64,000 bases of DNA, from positions 27,005-91,004 of the forward strand of contig CAVVCH010000050.1 in the NCBI GenBank assembly GCA_963746605.1. Direction: 5' to 3'. The notes beneath the pieces are model-generated. The model was given only the letters and a program-made list of their open reading frames with translations, had not been told where the DNA came from and made no database searches. Positions 9,699-18,066 of the stretch are shown here, in pieces; the stretch's first letter is position 1, and each line of letters opens with the position of its first letter. Position numbers and translations under genes: made by a program. The DNA is from CAVQSS01 sp963746605 (GTDB taxonomy: Bacteria; Desulfobacterota; RBG-13-43-22).

Positions 9699-9851
9699 GG
9701 TTAGAAAGGACGCGGAGCGCCGAGCGCCGAGCGCCTTGCGCCAAAGGATAAGGAGCTGCCTCGAATCCGCCTTGGCTGAATCTCCCCAACGGCGAGGCTG
9801 AGGCTTTGCGCTTCGCGCTCAGCGCTCAGCCGATAGCTTTCACCGGCGGGG
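9699..9851. repeat. Short direct/inverted GC-rich repeats
   Basis: Between cbiB and the phosphatase gene lie tandem GAGCGCC units (9716-9732) and, about 70 bases on, GCGCTTCGCGCTCAGCGCTCAGC, which can pair with one another. The stretch resembles the intergenic palindromic repeats of this genome. No gene fits. Confidence 0.4.
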
Positions 9852-10472
9852 CTAATCAGGAAAGGTACCATTTATCAATCGAACCATGGCGTAGTCGGAG
9901 TAAAAATCAATGATATTCAGACAGGCGTAGGCCTGATCCATAAAAAACATCCTTTTGAACGGCAACCCCAGGGCTTTGGCCAGGATGACCCGGTTCACCC
10001 CGGCATGGGCCGCCAGGAGTACATTTTTCCCTCGGTTTTCGTCGAGGAGGGTATTGAGGCCCTTGAGCACGCGGTTGCGGAATTGATCCCAGTTTTCCCC
10101 GCCCGGAAAGTGGAACTGTTTCAGGTTGCTGAAATGAAATTTTTTCCGGTCCGGGTACCTTCGTTCAATCTCCTTCCAGGATATGCCATCCCATTCTCCC
10201 ATGTTCATTTCACGAAATTCGGGCCACCCCTGTGGTTGAATGGTCCTTCCCCGGCAGATAATTTGGGCCGACTCCACGGCCCTCTCCAGGTCACTGGCAT
10301 AGGCGCGGTCCAAGGACTCCTGTTGGAAGCGTTGGGAGAGCCTTTCCAACTGAATCCGGCCGTTCGCGCTCAGGCCGGCATCGGTAAAACCCAGAAATCT
10401 TCCCTGGGCGGATTCCACCACCTCGCCATGGCGGATCAGGAAGAGGCGGATAGGCTTCTCTCCCTTAACCAT
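9852..10472 (-). CDS. cobC: Histidine phosphatase, likely alpha-ribazole phosphatase
   Basis: A 206-residue histidine-phosphatase (phosphoglycerate-mutase-like) protein with the catalytic LIRHGEV at residue 12, the second-arginine motif ASDLERAVESA, and the late His in LAAHAGVNR. General activity is phosphomonoester hydrolysis through a phosphohistidine. Placement between cbiB and cobS, with an 8-base overlap onto cobS, argues for the CobC role of dephosphorylating alpha-ribazole-5-phosphate or cobalamin phosphate. Confidence 0.8.
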   Translation of the reverse strand: MVKGEKPIRLFLIRHGEVVESAQGRFLGFTDAGLSANGRIQLERLSQRFQQESLDRAYASDLERAVESAQIICRGRTIQPQGWPEFREMNMGEWDGISWKEIERRYPDRKKFHFSNLKQFHFPGGENWDQFRNRVLKGLNTLLDENRGKNVLLAAHAGVNRVILAKALGLPFKRMFFMDQAYACLNIIDFYSDYAMVRLINGTFPD

Positions 10473-11214
10473 GAGGACCTACCCCGACAATAAACAGAAT
10501 ACCCAAAAGTTCGCTGGTTTCAATCGTGGCGCCCATCGTATCGCCTGTCACCCCGCCCAGTTTACGAAAAAAAAACCACCCGCTCAACAGGCACCAGATT
10601 AAATGAACGGCCATCAGCCCTAATCCCAGCCACCCGCCAACCGCAATGATGACCCCCCAGGCAAAAATCGTGGCCCAGAATAATTCTTTTTTTCCCATCT
10701 GCTCGACTAAATCCTGGCCCAAGCCGCCTTCCGGTCGAGGATAGGGCCAAAAGGAGGCCAAAAACACCGGGGTCCAGCGAGCGGCCACAGGAAAGAGAAT
10801 CAGCCAGTACTGGAGAGAGGGAACATAGAGCAATTCCTTGAGGGCGATACATTTAATCGCCAGAAGCAACCCAATGCCTACGATCCCCATGGTCCCCAGG
10901 TGAACGTCTTTCATGATCCGCAGGCGGTCCGCTGGGGTCTTGCCGCCGTAACAGCCGTCCAAAGTATCCCCTACGCCATCCAAATGCAAGGCTCCGGTTA
11001 TTATCACCCAGAACGCTATCAGCAGCACGGCTGCCAGTTCCGTCGAAAAAACCGTTAGCGCCAGTCGATAAAAACCCCAGAGCAGACCGCCGATAACCAA
11101 TCCCACCAGCGGGTAATATTTACTGGAACGGATGAATAATCCGGGGTCGACCTTTACAGCACCGCCCACGGGAAGGATGGTTAGAAAACGCAAAGCCGTC
11201 AAGAAGGAAGTCAT
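10465..11214 (-). CDS. cobS: Adenosylcobinamide-GDP ribazoletransferase
   Basis: A 249-residue polytopic membrane protein performing the final joining of adenosylcobinamide-GDP with alpha-ribazole. It shows the FLTALRFLTILPVGG start and the metal-binding LHLDGVGDTLDGCYGG motif, typical of CobS. The stop of cobU and the start of cobS meet at 11214, and cobS overlaps the phosphatase by 8 bases, so the three are translationally coupled. Confidence 0.93.
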   Translation of the reverse strand: MTSFLTALRFLTILPVGGAVKVDPGLFIRSSKYYPLVGLVIGGLLWGFYRLALTVFSTELAAVLLIAFWVIITGALHLDGVGDTLDGCYGGKTPADRLRIMKDVHLGTMGIVGIGLLLAIKCIALKELLYVPSLQYWLILFPVAARWTPVFLASFWPYPRPEGGLGQDLVEQMGKKELFWATIFAWGVIIAVGGWLGLGLMAVHLIWCLLSGWFFFRKLGGVTGDTMGATIETSELLGILFIVGVGPHG

Positions 11215-11777
11215 CAGGGTTTGCCGGACGCAGGTTGCTTAAGGAACAGGGGAATGCCGGCCACGGTCAAAATAACCTGATCGGCCACCTCCGCCAGTGC
11301 TTGATTGAGGTTCCCGGAAAGGTCCCTGAATTTACGGGCCATGGGATTTTCCGGGACGATCCCCCAACCCACTTCATTGGATATGATTACCGTGGGAACA
11401 GAAAAAGTCTTAAAAAATTCCACGGTCTCGAAGGCCTCTTGTCGAAGCGAACTTTCATCCTCACCCCACTTGGCCATCAGATTGTTTAACCAGAGGGTCA
11501 GACAATCGATAATCACTATCGAGAAGGGTCGTTCCAGGGAACGTAAGGCTCGGGTCAGTTGAAGCGGCTCTTCAATGGTTTCAAAATTCCCTTCCCGCTC
11601 CTCCTGATGACGGCGGATGCGCTCGACCATTTCCTGATCCAGGGGCTGGGCCGTGGCCAGGTATCCGCGCGGTTCGGGGCAGCCCAAGGCGATCTTCAGG
11701 GCCAAACGGGTCTTGCCGCCCCGGCTGGGTCCGGTAATGAAGGTCAAACGGGCCGGGGGTCGGGTCAAGTCAGACAT
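11214..11777 (-). CDS. cobU: Adenosylcobinamide kinase / guanylyltransferase
   Basis: A 187-residue bifunctional enzyme that phosphorylates adenosylcobinamide and transfers GMP to it. A P-loop (FITGPSRGGKT) is at the N-terminus and VSNEVGWGIVPENPMARKFR is the family signature. I start at MSDLTRPPARL because the P-loop should be near the N-terminus; the frame stays open 49 codons upstream. It is promoter-proximal in the cobU-cobS-cobC-cbiB-nagZ order. I looked for a cobalamin riboswitch in 11778-12014 and did not find its conserved box. Confidence 0.92.
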   Translation of the reverse strand: MSDLTRPPARLTFITGPSRGGKTRLALKIALGCPEPRGYLATAQPLDQEMVERIRRHQEEREGNFETIEEPLQLTRALRSLERPFSIVIIDCLTLWLNNLMAKWGEDESSLRQEAFETVEFFKTFSVPTVIISNEVGWGIVPENPMARKFRDLSGNLNQALAEVADQVILTVAGIPLFLKQPASGKP

Positions 11778-12014
11778 GAAAAATCCTCTGTTCTCTAAAA
11801 TGTTGCACCCCCCGTACCCGCGCGGAAGGGAGCTCCAGGGGTTCGGGTCGTTCGTTGTTTCCCGGGCCGGCGCGAAGAGAAAGGTGCAGGGATTGAACTT
11901 AAGGAATGTTTTTGGCCAAGTCAATTAAAAACCGTTTCATAAATCCTTGACTTTCTCGGCGACTTAGCTAAAAATCAAAAAATATTTCACCTGAATAAAG
12001 GGAGTTCAGCTTCC

Positions 12015-12935
12015 ATGATTTTTTTTCGCCGTTTCCAGCCGATCTGGGCCTTGCTTTTCATACTCTCATTTTTTTGCCTGGAACCCGCGTGGGGAAGAGG
12101 TGCCTACCCGTATCGATATCCAGATCCCAATCTGGTCTTCGACCCCCAGGCCAATACCGTCATCGGAGTCCCGGGGGAATACGTGACCCGAAAAAAAGAC
12201 ACCCTGCTGGATGTGGCCAGGGACAACGACCTGGGGTTCAACGAGATGGAAATCCTCTATCCGGAACTCGATCCCTGGGTTCCCCCCGCAGGCACCAGGC
12301 TCATCATCCCTACCCAATGGATCCTTCCGACGACGAACAAATTTGGAATAGTGATCAACATTGCCGAGATGCGTTTGTTTTATTTTCTGAAACCCATCGG
12401 CCTGGTCCGGACCTATCCGATCGGCATAGGCGATGAGGGCTGGTTCAGCCCTCTGGGCTCTTTTCATGTGGCCCAAAAACGAAAACACCCTGCCTGGCAT
12501 ATCCCCCAGTCGCTCCAGGAAAAATACCAGATGAAGGTCATGCCCCCCGGTCCGGAAAACCCCTTGGGGGATTACTGGCTGGGGTTGTCCGTCTCCGGTT
12601 ACGGGATTCATGGGACCAATTTCCCCTGGGCCATCGGCCGACTGGTAACCCATGGCTGTATCCGGCTCTATCCGGAGGACATTGAAAAGCTTTTCTCGAT
12701 GATTTCCATAAAAACCCCGGTGGAAATGATCTATGAACCCGTTAAAATCGGTTTTAAGCAGGGACGCATTTATTCCGAAGTGCATCCGGATATCTACGGT
12801 AAGTTCCCGGACCTGGTGGAATACGGACTGGCCAAGGTCAGGGGGAAGAAATGGGAGGATCTAGTCGATCTGGATCTCTTTAGCCTGTCTCTAAAGGAAG
12901 CGAAGGGCATACCGGTGGACATCACGAAGGACTAA
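12015..12935 (+). CDS. LysM and L,D-transpeptidase (YkuD) domain protein
   Basis: A 306-residue exported enzyme forming 3-3 peptidoglycan cross-links or anchoring proteins to the wall. Signal peptide (IWALLFILSFFCLEPAWG) at residues 13-30, a LysM repeat around 56-100 (KKDTLLDVARDNDLGFNEME..PPAGTRLIIP), then YkuD with HGTNFPWAIGRLVTHGCIRL, the catalytic Cys being residue 215. It resembles the ErfK/YbiS group that attaches Braun-type lipoproteins. The next gene is just such a small alanine-rich lipoprotein, which makes a functional link attractive, though its C-terminal lysines as target are inference. Confidence 0.9.
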   Translation: MIFFRRFQPIWALLFILSFFCLEPAWGRGAYPYRYPDPNLVFDPQANTVIGVPGEYVTRKKDTLLDVARDNDLGFNEMEILYPELDPWVPPAGTRLIIPTQWILPTTNKFGIVINIAEMRLFYFLKPIGLVRTYPIGIGDEGWFSPLGSFHVAQKRKHPAWHIPQSLQEKYQMKVMPPGPENPLGDYWLGLSVSGYGIHGTNFPWAIGRLVTHGCIRLYPEDIEKLFSMISIKTPVEMIYEPVKIGFKQGRIYSEVHPDIYGKFPDLVEYGLAKVRGKKWEDLVDLDLFSLSLKEAKGIPVDITKD

Positions 12936-12943
12936 TTTTTTTC

Positions 12944-12973
12944 TTGACATAACTATATATTTTTTATAATAAT
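12944..12973 (+). promoter_or_regulatory. Sigma-70-like promoter of the lipoprotein gene
   Basis: TTGACA at 12944-12949 is followed by TATAAT at 12965-12970 (15-base gap) or the overlapping AATAAT at 12968-12973 (18-base gap), within a very AT-rich intergenic stretch. It is the only promoter-like site between the transpeptidase and the lipoprotein gene, which suggests independent and probably strong expression. Confidence 0.5.
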
Positions 12974-13059
12974 TTTTGATAAGGGTCATTGGTTAGGTCA
13001 ACTAGAATATTTTATATATTTAATTAGTTAAGTCTTTAAAGAGAGGAGGTGATTGTAAA

Positions 13060-13395
13060 GTGATCAAACATCAGAGGGTAGTCAAAATCGTAGGTCTATT
13101 AGCCATTGTTTGTATTATGGCCTTCTTTGGAACGGGTTGTACCTGTTTCACGGAAGCCACTGCCGAGCCTCCCAAGGTTGTTGCGGCCCCGCCGCCTCCG
13201 CCGCCTCCGCCTCCGCCGCCTCCGGCAGCGAAGTGTGAGTGCGACACGAGCTTATTGGATGCCTCGGTCAAGAAGGCCGAAATGGCAGCCCAAAGGGCCG
13301 AAGCCGCCGCTGAACGGGCCGAAAAAGCCGCTGAACGGGCCGAAGCCGCTGCTAACAAAGCAGAAGCCGTTTTCATGAAAAAAATGAAAAAGTAA
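13060..13395 (+). CDS. Small alanine-heptad, polyproline lipoprotein
   Basis: A 111-residue protein with a GTG start preceded by an unusually complete Shine-Dalgarno (AGGAGGTGAT, 13044-13053). A hydrophobic signal ends in the lipobox FGTGC, so the mature protein is a lipoprotein. Next comes a run of twelve prolines, a CECD motif, and a helical tail of repeated EAAAERAEKAAERAEA units ending MKKMKK. The layout recalls Lpp/OprI, an outer-membrane lipoprotein with an alanine-zipper coiled coil and terminal lysines linked to peptidoglycan. The proline run would need elongation factor P. The family is not named; the Lpp-like role is inference, helped by the transpeptidase upstream. Confidence 0.8.
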   Translation: MIKHQRVVKIVGLLAIVCIMAFFGTGCTCFTEATAEPPKVVAAPPPPPPPPPPPPAAKCECDTSLLDASVKKAEMAAQRAEAAAERAEKAAERAEAAANKAEAVFMKKMKK

Positions 13396-13422
13396 CTGTT
13401 CTGAAATTCGTTATTATCATCT

Positions 13423-13461
13423 AAAAACCGGCTGATCCCCAAGGGATTTGCCGGTTTTTTA
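13423..13461 (+). terminator. Rho-independent terminator after the lipoprotein gene
   Basis: AAAACCGGC at 13424-13432 pairs with GCCGGTTTT at 13450-13458 across an inner TCCCCAAGGGA arm, followed by a T run. A typical intrinsic terminator 30 bases after the stop codon. Confidence 0.85.
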
Positions 13462-13492
13462 GTATGAAAATAACCAAAAACAGGGGTCGAAT

Positions 13493-13603
13493 GTAGGGGA
13501 GGGGTTAATCCCCTCCCGCACCCAGCCAGGCATATATCACGATCCTGGAGAAGATTTGAATCCTTGATTCTCAAACTCGGGAGGGGGTTAACCCCTCTCC
13601 TAC
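13493..13603. repeat. 111-bp terminal-inverted-repeat element, copy 2
   Basis: Same length and ends as the copy at 1544-1654: GTAGGGGAGGGGTTAA opens it and TTAACCCCTCTCCTAC closes it (one mismatch). The interior is diverged except for GATTTGAATCCTTGATTCT near the middle. The shared tail with CATGC and GGGCATGGGGGG follows at about 13630-13670. It lies between the lipoprotein terminator and mnmG. Confidence 0.75.
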
Positions 13604-13729
13604 GAAAGAACGAATAGGTCCACTATTCTCATGCTTCGGGGTGTCCGCCCCGGGCATGGGGGGTTAATTTTGCCAGGTGACCGCTTCTGCTGGAATATCC
13701 AGTGCCTTTCATGCTATAATTCATTACCT

Positions 13730-15643
13730 ATGCCCGAAAACGAATACCAAGTCATTGTAGTCGGCGCCGGTCACGCCGGGATCGAAGCCGGTCTGGCCGC
13801 GGCCCGTATGGGCTGCCGGACCCTGCTGTTGACCATCAACGTGGACCATATCGGAGCCATGTCCTGTAATCCCGCTATCGGGGGATTGGCCAAAGGACAT
13901 CTGGTCAAGGAAATCGACGCCCTGGGGGGCGAAATGGCCAAGGCGATCGACGCCACCGGGATTCAGTTCCGCCGCCTGAATACCCAGAAGGGGCCTGCGG
14001 TCTGGTCTTCCCGGGCACAGGCGGACATGGAAGCCTATAAGCAATACATGCGCTGGGCCGTGGAGAACCAGGAGGGGCTGGACCTTCGACAGGGAATGGT
14101 GGATACCCTTAAGGTGGAAAACGGCCGGTTTAAAGGTCTTCAGACCGAATTGGGCCTGGTTTTTGAAGGGCAAACCGTGATCTTGACCACGGGGACCTTT
14201 CTCCAGGGGCTGATCCATGTAGGTTTCAATCATTTTCAGGCCGGAAGGATGGGGGACCCTCCCTCGCTGGGCCTCTCGGTTTCCTTGAGATCCCTGGGAC
14301 TCGAATTGGGGAGGCTTAAAACGGGGACGACACCCCGGCTTCAAGGCAAGTCCATTGATTTTTCTTCCCTCAGTCCTCAACACGGTGACGAGCCGCCCCG
14401 GCCCTTTTCCTTTACTACCCAATCCATCGATCGGCCCCAGGTCCCCTGTTTTCTGACCTACACGCAAGCCCGCACCCATGAATTGATCCGGGCCAACTTG
14501 GATCGCTCCCCCCTTTACAGCGGTCTGATCAAGGGAACCGGGGCTCGCTACTGCCCCTCCATCGAAGACAAAGTCGTTCGTTTCCCGGAAAAAGCCCGCC
14601 ATCAGGTCTTTCTGGAACCGGAAGGCCGGATGACCACCGAGTATTATCCCAACGGGATTCCCACCAGTCTGCCCATCGATGTCCAACTGGCCGTCATTCA
14701 TTCCATCCCTGGATTGGAAAAGGCCAAAATGGTTCGGCCGGGTTATGCCATTGAATACGACTATGTCAACCCGCTTCAATTACACCCCACCCTGGAAGTG
14801 AAATCCGTCGCCGGTCTTTTTCTGGCCGGCCAGATCAACGGCACTTCCGGTTACGAGGAGGCCGGCGCCCAAGGACTGATGGCGGGGATTAACGCCGCTC
14901 TGCAGGTCCAAGGCCGTTCGCCCCTGGTCTTGAATCGCTCCCAGGCTTACATAGGTGTCATGATAGACGACCTGGTTACCAGAGGTACCCGAGAACCCTA
15001 TCGGATGTTTACTTCCCGGGCCGAGTATCGACTGCTGCTTCGGGAAGATAATGCCGACTTGCGGTTAACGGAAACAGGAAGGACCTGCGGTCTGATCGGG
15101 AACAACCGCTATCGGGAATTTGTCCAAAAAAAGACCGAAATTGAGGCCGCCTGGAAGCTGCTCCGGGAAACATGGGTCCATCCCAGCCAGGAAACCAATG
15201 CCCGACTGAATGAACTCAATAGTCACCCCCTTCGAAAGCCGGTTACGCTAAAAGAGCTGATGCGGCGACCGGAAATATCCTGGGAAGACCTTCTCCCGCT
15301 TTTCCCTCAACTGGATCAGCTTCAATCCAAGGTGGCAGAACAATTGGCCATTCAGGTGAAATACGAAGGGTATTTGATCCGGCAGGAAGAACAGGTTCAC
15401 CGTTTTGAAAAAAGTGAAAACCTGGGAATTCCGCCCGAGATGGATTTCACCGGTTTAGCCGGATTGTCCAACGAAATCAAAGAAAAACTCAGGACCATCC
15501 GCCCTCTTTCTTTAGGTCAGGCCTCTCGGATTTCCGGCATGACTCCCGCAGCTCTAACCATCTTGCAGGTCCATCTCAAGAAACGGCAAGGGACTAGGCA
15601 ACCGGAAGGATCCCTTCACGAAGTCCCACCCCCACCAGGATAG
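13730..15643 (+). CDS. mnmG: tRNA uridine-5-carboxymethylaminomethyl modification enzyme MnmG
   Basis: A 637-residue FAD enzyme that with MnmE installs the (carboxymethyl)aminomethyl group on U34 of certain tRNAs. N-terminal Rossmann motif VVGAGHAGIEAGLAA, then SCNPAIGGLAKGHLV, LKTGTTPRL, INGTSGYEEAGAQGL and RMFTSRAEYRLLLREDNAD are all signature segments. I place the start at MPENEYQ; the longer frame from 13631 runs back through the repeat tail. Length matches the family. mnmE is not in the window. Confidence 0.95.
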   Translation: MPENEYQVIVVGAGHAGIEAGLAAARMGCRTLLLTINVDHIGAMSCNPAIGGLAKGHLVKEIDALGGEMAKAIDATGIQFRRLNTQKGPAVWSSRAQADMEAYKQYMRWAVENQEGLDLRQGMVDTLKVENGRFKGLQTELGLVFEGQTVILTTGTFLQGLIHVGFNHFQAGRMGDPPSLGLSVSLRSLGLELGRLKTGTTPRLQGKSIDFSSLSPQHGDEPPRPFSFTTQSIDRPQVPCFLTYTQARTHELIRANLDRSPLYSGLIKGTGARYCPSIEDKVVRFPEKARHQVFLEPEGRMTTEYYPNGIPTSLPIDVQLAVIHSIPGLEKAKMVRPGYAIEYDYVNPLQLHPTLEVKSVAGLFLAGQINGTSGYEEAGAQGLMAGINAALQVQGRSPLVLNRSQAYIGVMIDDLVTRGTREPYRMFTSRAEYRLLLREDNADLRLTETGRTCGLIGNNRYREFVQKKTEIEAAWKLLRETWVHPSQETNARLNELNSHPLRKPVTLKELMRRPEISWEDLLPLFPQLDQLQSKVAEQLAIQVKYEGYLIRQEEQVHRFEKSENLGIPPEMDFTGLAGLSNEIKEKLRTIRPLSLGQASRISGMTPAALTILQVHLKKRQGTRQPEGSLHEVPPPPG

Positions 15644-15698
15644 GCAACGTTGGATCTAAAGCGACCCAAAAATAAAAAAGATTAGTAAAAAAAAAGAC

Positions 15699-15727
15699 TT
15701 GACAAGGCTGGCGGCTTGGAGCATATT
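15699..15727 (+). promoter_or_regulatory. Sigma-70-like promoter of the IHF gene
   Basis: TTGACA at 15699-15704 and CATATT at 15722-15727 with a 17-base gap, about 80 bases upstream of the start codon and after an A-rich tract. Box sequences and spacing are close to consensus. Confidence 0.6.
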
Positions 15728-15804
15728 GAATTCCGTTTTAAATTAGGCAGGTTAACTCAATTTCGGGGCCAAGAGGACCGAATTTTCCAGAAAGGGGAGG
15801 ATCG

Positions 15805-16107
15805 ATGGCGCTGACCAAGGAGAAAATAATCGCAACAGTTTATGAGCAGATTGGATTCAGCAAAAGTCAATCCCGGGAAGTGATTGAACAGTTGCTGGAT
15901 ATTATGAAAAAGGCCTTAGCAAGTGAAGAAAATCTTTTGATAAGCGGCTTTGGGAAATTTGTAGTAAAACGCAAAAGAGCTCGCCGGGGTCGAAATCCCC
16001 AGACCAATGAAGACCTCCAGTTAAAAGCCCGCAAGGTGGTGGTCTTCAAGACCTCCGGCGTCCTACGGAAAAAGATCAACTCCTCCCAGTCGTTAAAAAA
16101 CCGCTAA
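15805..16107 (+). CDS. ihfA: Integration host factor, alpha-like subunit
   Basis: A 100-residue HU/IHF-family DNA-bending protein. The beta-arm region ISGFGKFVVKRKRARRGRNPQTNEDL has the RxGRNPxT loop of the family, and the length and start (MALTKEKIIATVYEQIG) suit the IHF alpha branch rather than HU, though that distinction is by eye. AGGGGAGG at 15792-15799 serves as ribosome binding site. The gene is preceded by its own promoter. Confidence 0.85.
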   Translation: MALTKEKIIATVYEQIGFSKSQSREVIEQLLDIMKKALASEENLLISGFGKFVVKRKRARRGRNPQTNEDLQLKARKVVVFKTSGVLRKKINSSQSLKNR

Positions 16108-16200
16108 ACCCATACGACTTTTGGCGCCAAACCCCTCTGGACAAACTGACTTTCTTAAAGGACCGAATCCTACTGGAGGGGTGCTCGGCCGATTACCTTC

Positions 16201-17040
16201 TCACTGGGCCATGACCAATGCCTGGCTGAACCCTTTGTTTTCAAGTTCCTTTTGGATGCGGAGGGCTTCACTGAGCTGTTCCCGGCAATTGATTCGCACC
16301 CGGTAAAAACGTTCTCCTTTAATTAAGGTCTCCGCTACCTCCACCTCCTGGTAATCAGCTGCTAAACGGCCTTTCAGTCGATTCGCATTTTCAATCTCCT
16401 TGAAAGCCCCGATTTGCACTACGAAGGGACCTTTTTTGTAATCGATTTCCTGAATTAGACGGGTGGTCTTACGTCCATTTTCCTCCTCTTCTATCAAGAC
16501 GCCGATAGCCTCCAATTCCACCAAGGCCGTCCCCGGACCAACCAATCCCAGGGCCTTGGCGCTGTCGTAGGATAAATCGATGATTCGTTCTTTAACGAAA
16601 GGCCCCCGGTCGTTGATACGTACGGTGATCTCCTTATTATTTGCCGGATTCCGGACCCTTACCTGGGTGTTCAGCGGCAAGATCCGGTGAGCGGCCGTAG
16701 GTCCGAACATGTCGTAAGTCTCGCCGGAAGAGGTCTTTTTGCCATGAAAATCAGTTCCATACCAGGAAGCGATGCCTTGTTCCCGGTATCCCTCAATGGA
16801 ATTGAGGGGAAAGTACCAACGGCCGTCAACGGCATAGGGTCTGTCTTTCTTGGAGGCTAGCTTATCAGTCTTGTCTCCCCGGGGGATTTTTTTATCAGCC
16901 GTTTTGGTGTCCGGGGGGCTTGGCATTGAGGCCTGGGGATCCGAACTTTTGATAGCCCCTTTGGAGCAACCGATGAAGAAAATCAGGCCTATTCCCAAGA
17001 GACCGAGCCTTGCTTTCCGCTGAAACCTAAAAATAAGCAT
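16201..17040 (-). CDS. rlpA: Septal ring lytic transglycosylase RlpA family lipoprotein
   Basis: A 279-residue lipoprotein: the signal ends FFIGC, then a linker, then the double-psi beta-barrel (GIASWYGTDFHGKKTSSGE...ITVRINDRGPFVKERIIDLS) that cleaves glycan strands stripped of stem peptides, and a C-terminal SPOR domain (GPFVVQIGAFKEIENANRLK) that binds denuded septal peptidoglycan. Convergent with the IHF gene. The complete domain set suggests a working enzyme in daughter-cell separation. Confidence 0.92.
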   Translation of the reverse strand: MLIFRFQRKARLGLLGIGLIFFIGCSKGAIKSSDPQASMPSPPDTKTADKKIPRGDKTDKLASKKDRPYAVDGRWYFPLNSIEGYREQGIASWYGTDFHGKKTSSGETYDMFGPTAAHRILPLNTQVRVRNPANNKEITVRINDRGPFVKERIIDLSYDSAKALGLVGPGTALVELEAIGVLIEEEENGRKTTRLIQEIDYKKGPFVVQIGAFKEIENANRLKGRLAADYQEVEVAETLIKGERFYRVRINCREQLSEALRIQKELENKGFSQALVMAQ

Positions 17041-17121
17041 GTGACCACCCCCTCATCCGAATCAAAAGTTAAGACCTTTAAATAGTAACAAAAAACAGCG
17101 TTTATGCACAAGCTTTTTTCC

Positions 17122-17153
17122 TTGACAACCCTTCCGCCCCTATTGTATATAAT
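17122..17153 (+). promoter_or_regulatory. Promoter of the SDR gene
   Basis: TTGACA at 17122-17127 with TATATA at 17146-17151 (18-base gap) or TATAAT at 17148-17153 (20-base gap). It lies in the divergent region between rlpA and the SDR gene and is the best candidate start of the benzoyl-CoA-pathway transcript. Confidence 0.55.
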
Positions 17154-17209
17154 CACTTTGTAGTTATAAAATAGTTAATTTGTGACTATTTAGTCCAATG
17201 GAGGTTCGT

Positions 17210-17962
17210 ATGCGTCTAAAAGATAAAATTGCCGTGGTCACCGGCGCCAGCCGGGGAGTGGGCCGGGCCATCGCCTTAGCCTATGCCCGTGAAGGCGCGA
17301 ATGTGGTGGTCAATTACGCCTCGAATGAAGCCGCGGCCGACCAGGTTGTTCAAGATATTGAGTCCCTGGGACGGAAAGCCGTCAAAATCAAGGGGGACGT
17401 AGCCAGGAAAGAAGAAGCCACGGCCGTGGTCCAGGCGGCTAAGGACCATTTCGGGCGTCTGGATATCCTGGTGAATAACGCCGGCTTTTCCAAACCGGCC
17501 ATGCTGCTCAAGATGACGGAGGAGCAGTGGGACCAGGTAGTGGATCTGCATTTGAAGGGGGCCTTTCTCTGCACCCAGGCGGCCGCCCAGATTATGAAAG
17601 AACAGAAGAGCGGCAAAATGATCAATGTCACCTCCGTGGCCGGTCTGGTGGGAACCGTCGGACAGATCAATTACAGCGCTGCCAAGGGGGGATTGCTCTC
17701 TTTTACCAAGTCGGCTGCCCGCGAACTGGCACGATACAATATCTGCGTCAATGTGATTTCCCTGGGAATCGTGGCCACGGACATGACCGAAAAAATCCGA
17801 AGCGACGAAAAATTAAAAGAAATCTACATGCGCCGGATACTGCTGGAGCGTTTTGCCGAACCGGACGACATTACCCCGGCTTTCGTTTTCCTAGCCTCCG
17901 ATGAGGCGAATTACATCACCGGCCAGTTGCTTTGCGTGGACGGCGGATACGGGATGATCTGA
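17210..17962 (+). CDS. Short-chain dehydrogenase/reductase (FabG-like)
   Basis: A 250-residue NAD(P)-dependent oxidoreductase. The coenzyme motif VVTGASRGVGRAIA, the NNAG motif (ILVNNAGFS), and the catalytic Ser/Tyr/Lys (INVTSVAG...INYSAAKGG) are all there, as is the C-terminal ITGQLLCVDGGYGM. TGGAGG five bases before ATG 17210 fixes the start over the earlier in-frame ATG at 17198. FabG-like proteins reduce 3-oxoacyl thioesters or oxidise 3-hydroxyacyl-CoA; upstream of Had and Oah, a 3-hydroxyacyl-CoA (for example 3-hydroxypimelyl-CoA) step is plausible but unproven. Confidence 0.88.
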   Translation: MRLKDKIAVVTGASRGVGRAIALAYAREGANVVVNYASNEAAADQVVQDIESLGRKAVKIKGDVARKEEATAVVQAAKDHFGRLDILVNNAGFSKPAMLLKMTEEQWDQVVDLHLKGAFLCTQAAAQIMKEQKSGKMINVTSVAGLVGTVGQINYSAAKGGLLSFTKSAARELARYNICVNVISLGIVATDMTEKIRSDEKLKEIYMRRILLERFAEPDDITPAFVFLASDEANYITGQLLCVDGGYGMI

Positions 17963-18066
17963 ACGTAGGCTCAGGTTGAGAAAAAAAGTATGGTGAGAGG
18001 TGGCAGTTTTCGCCACAGGCGAATGGAAGTCAATAACCTAACCCATTTTTGAAAGGAGAGAATCAT

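Noticed and set aside
9699..9851. Short repeats near 9720 as a CRISPR array
   Set aside because: Units are seven bases and adjacent, without spacers or cas genes.
11778..12014. Cobalamin riboswitch upstream of cobU
   Set aside because: The conserved B12-box sequence is not recognisable on the minus strand.
13071..13574. Long minus-strand frame with a glycine run opposite the lipoprotein gene
   Set aside because: It is the shadow of the polyproline codons; the plus-strand gene has a signal peptide, lipobox, strong ribosome site and terminator.
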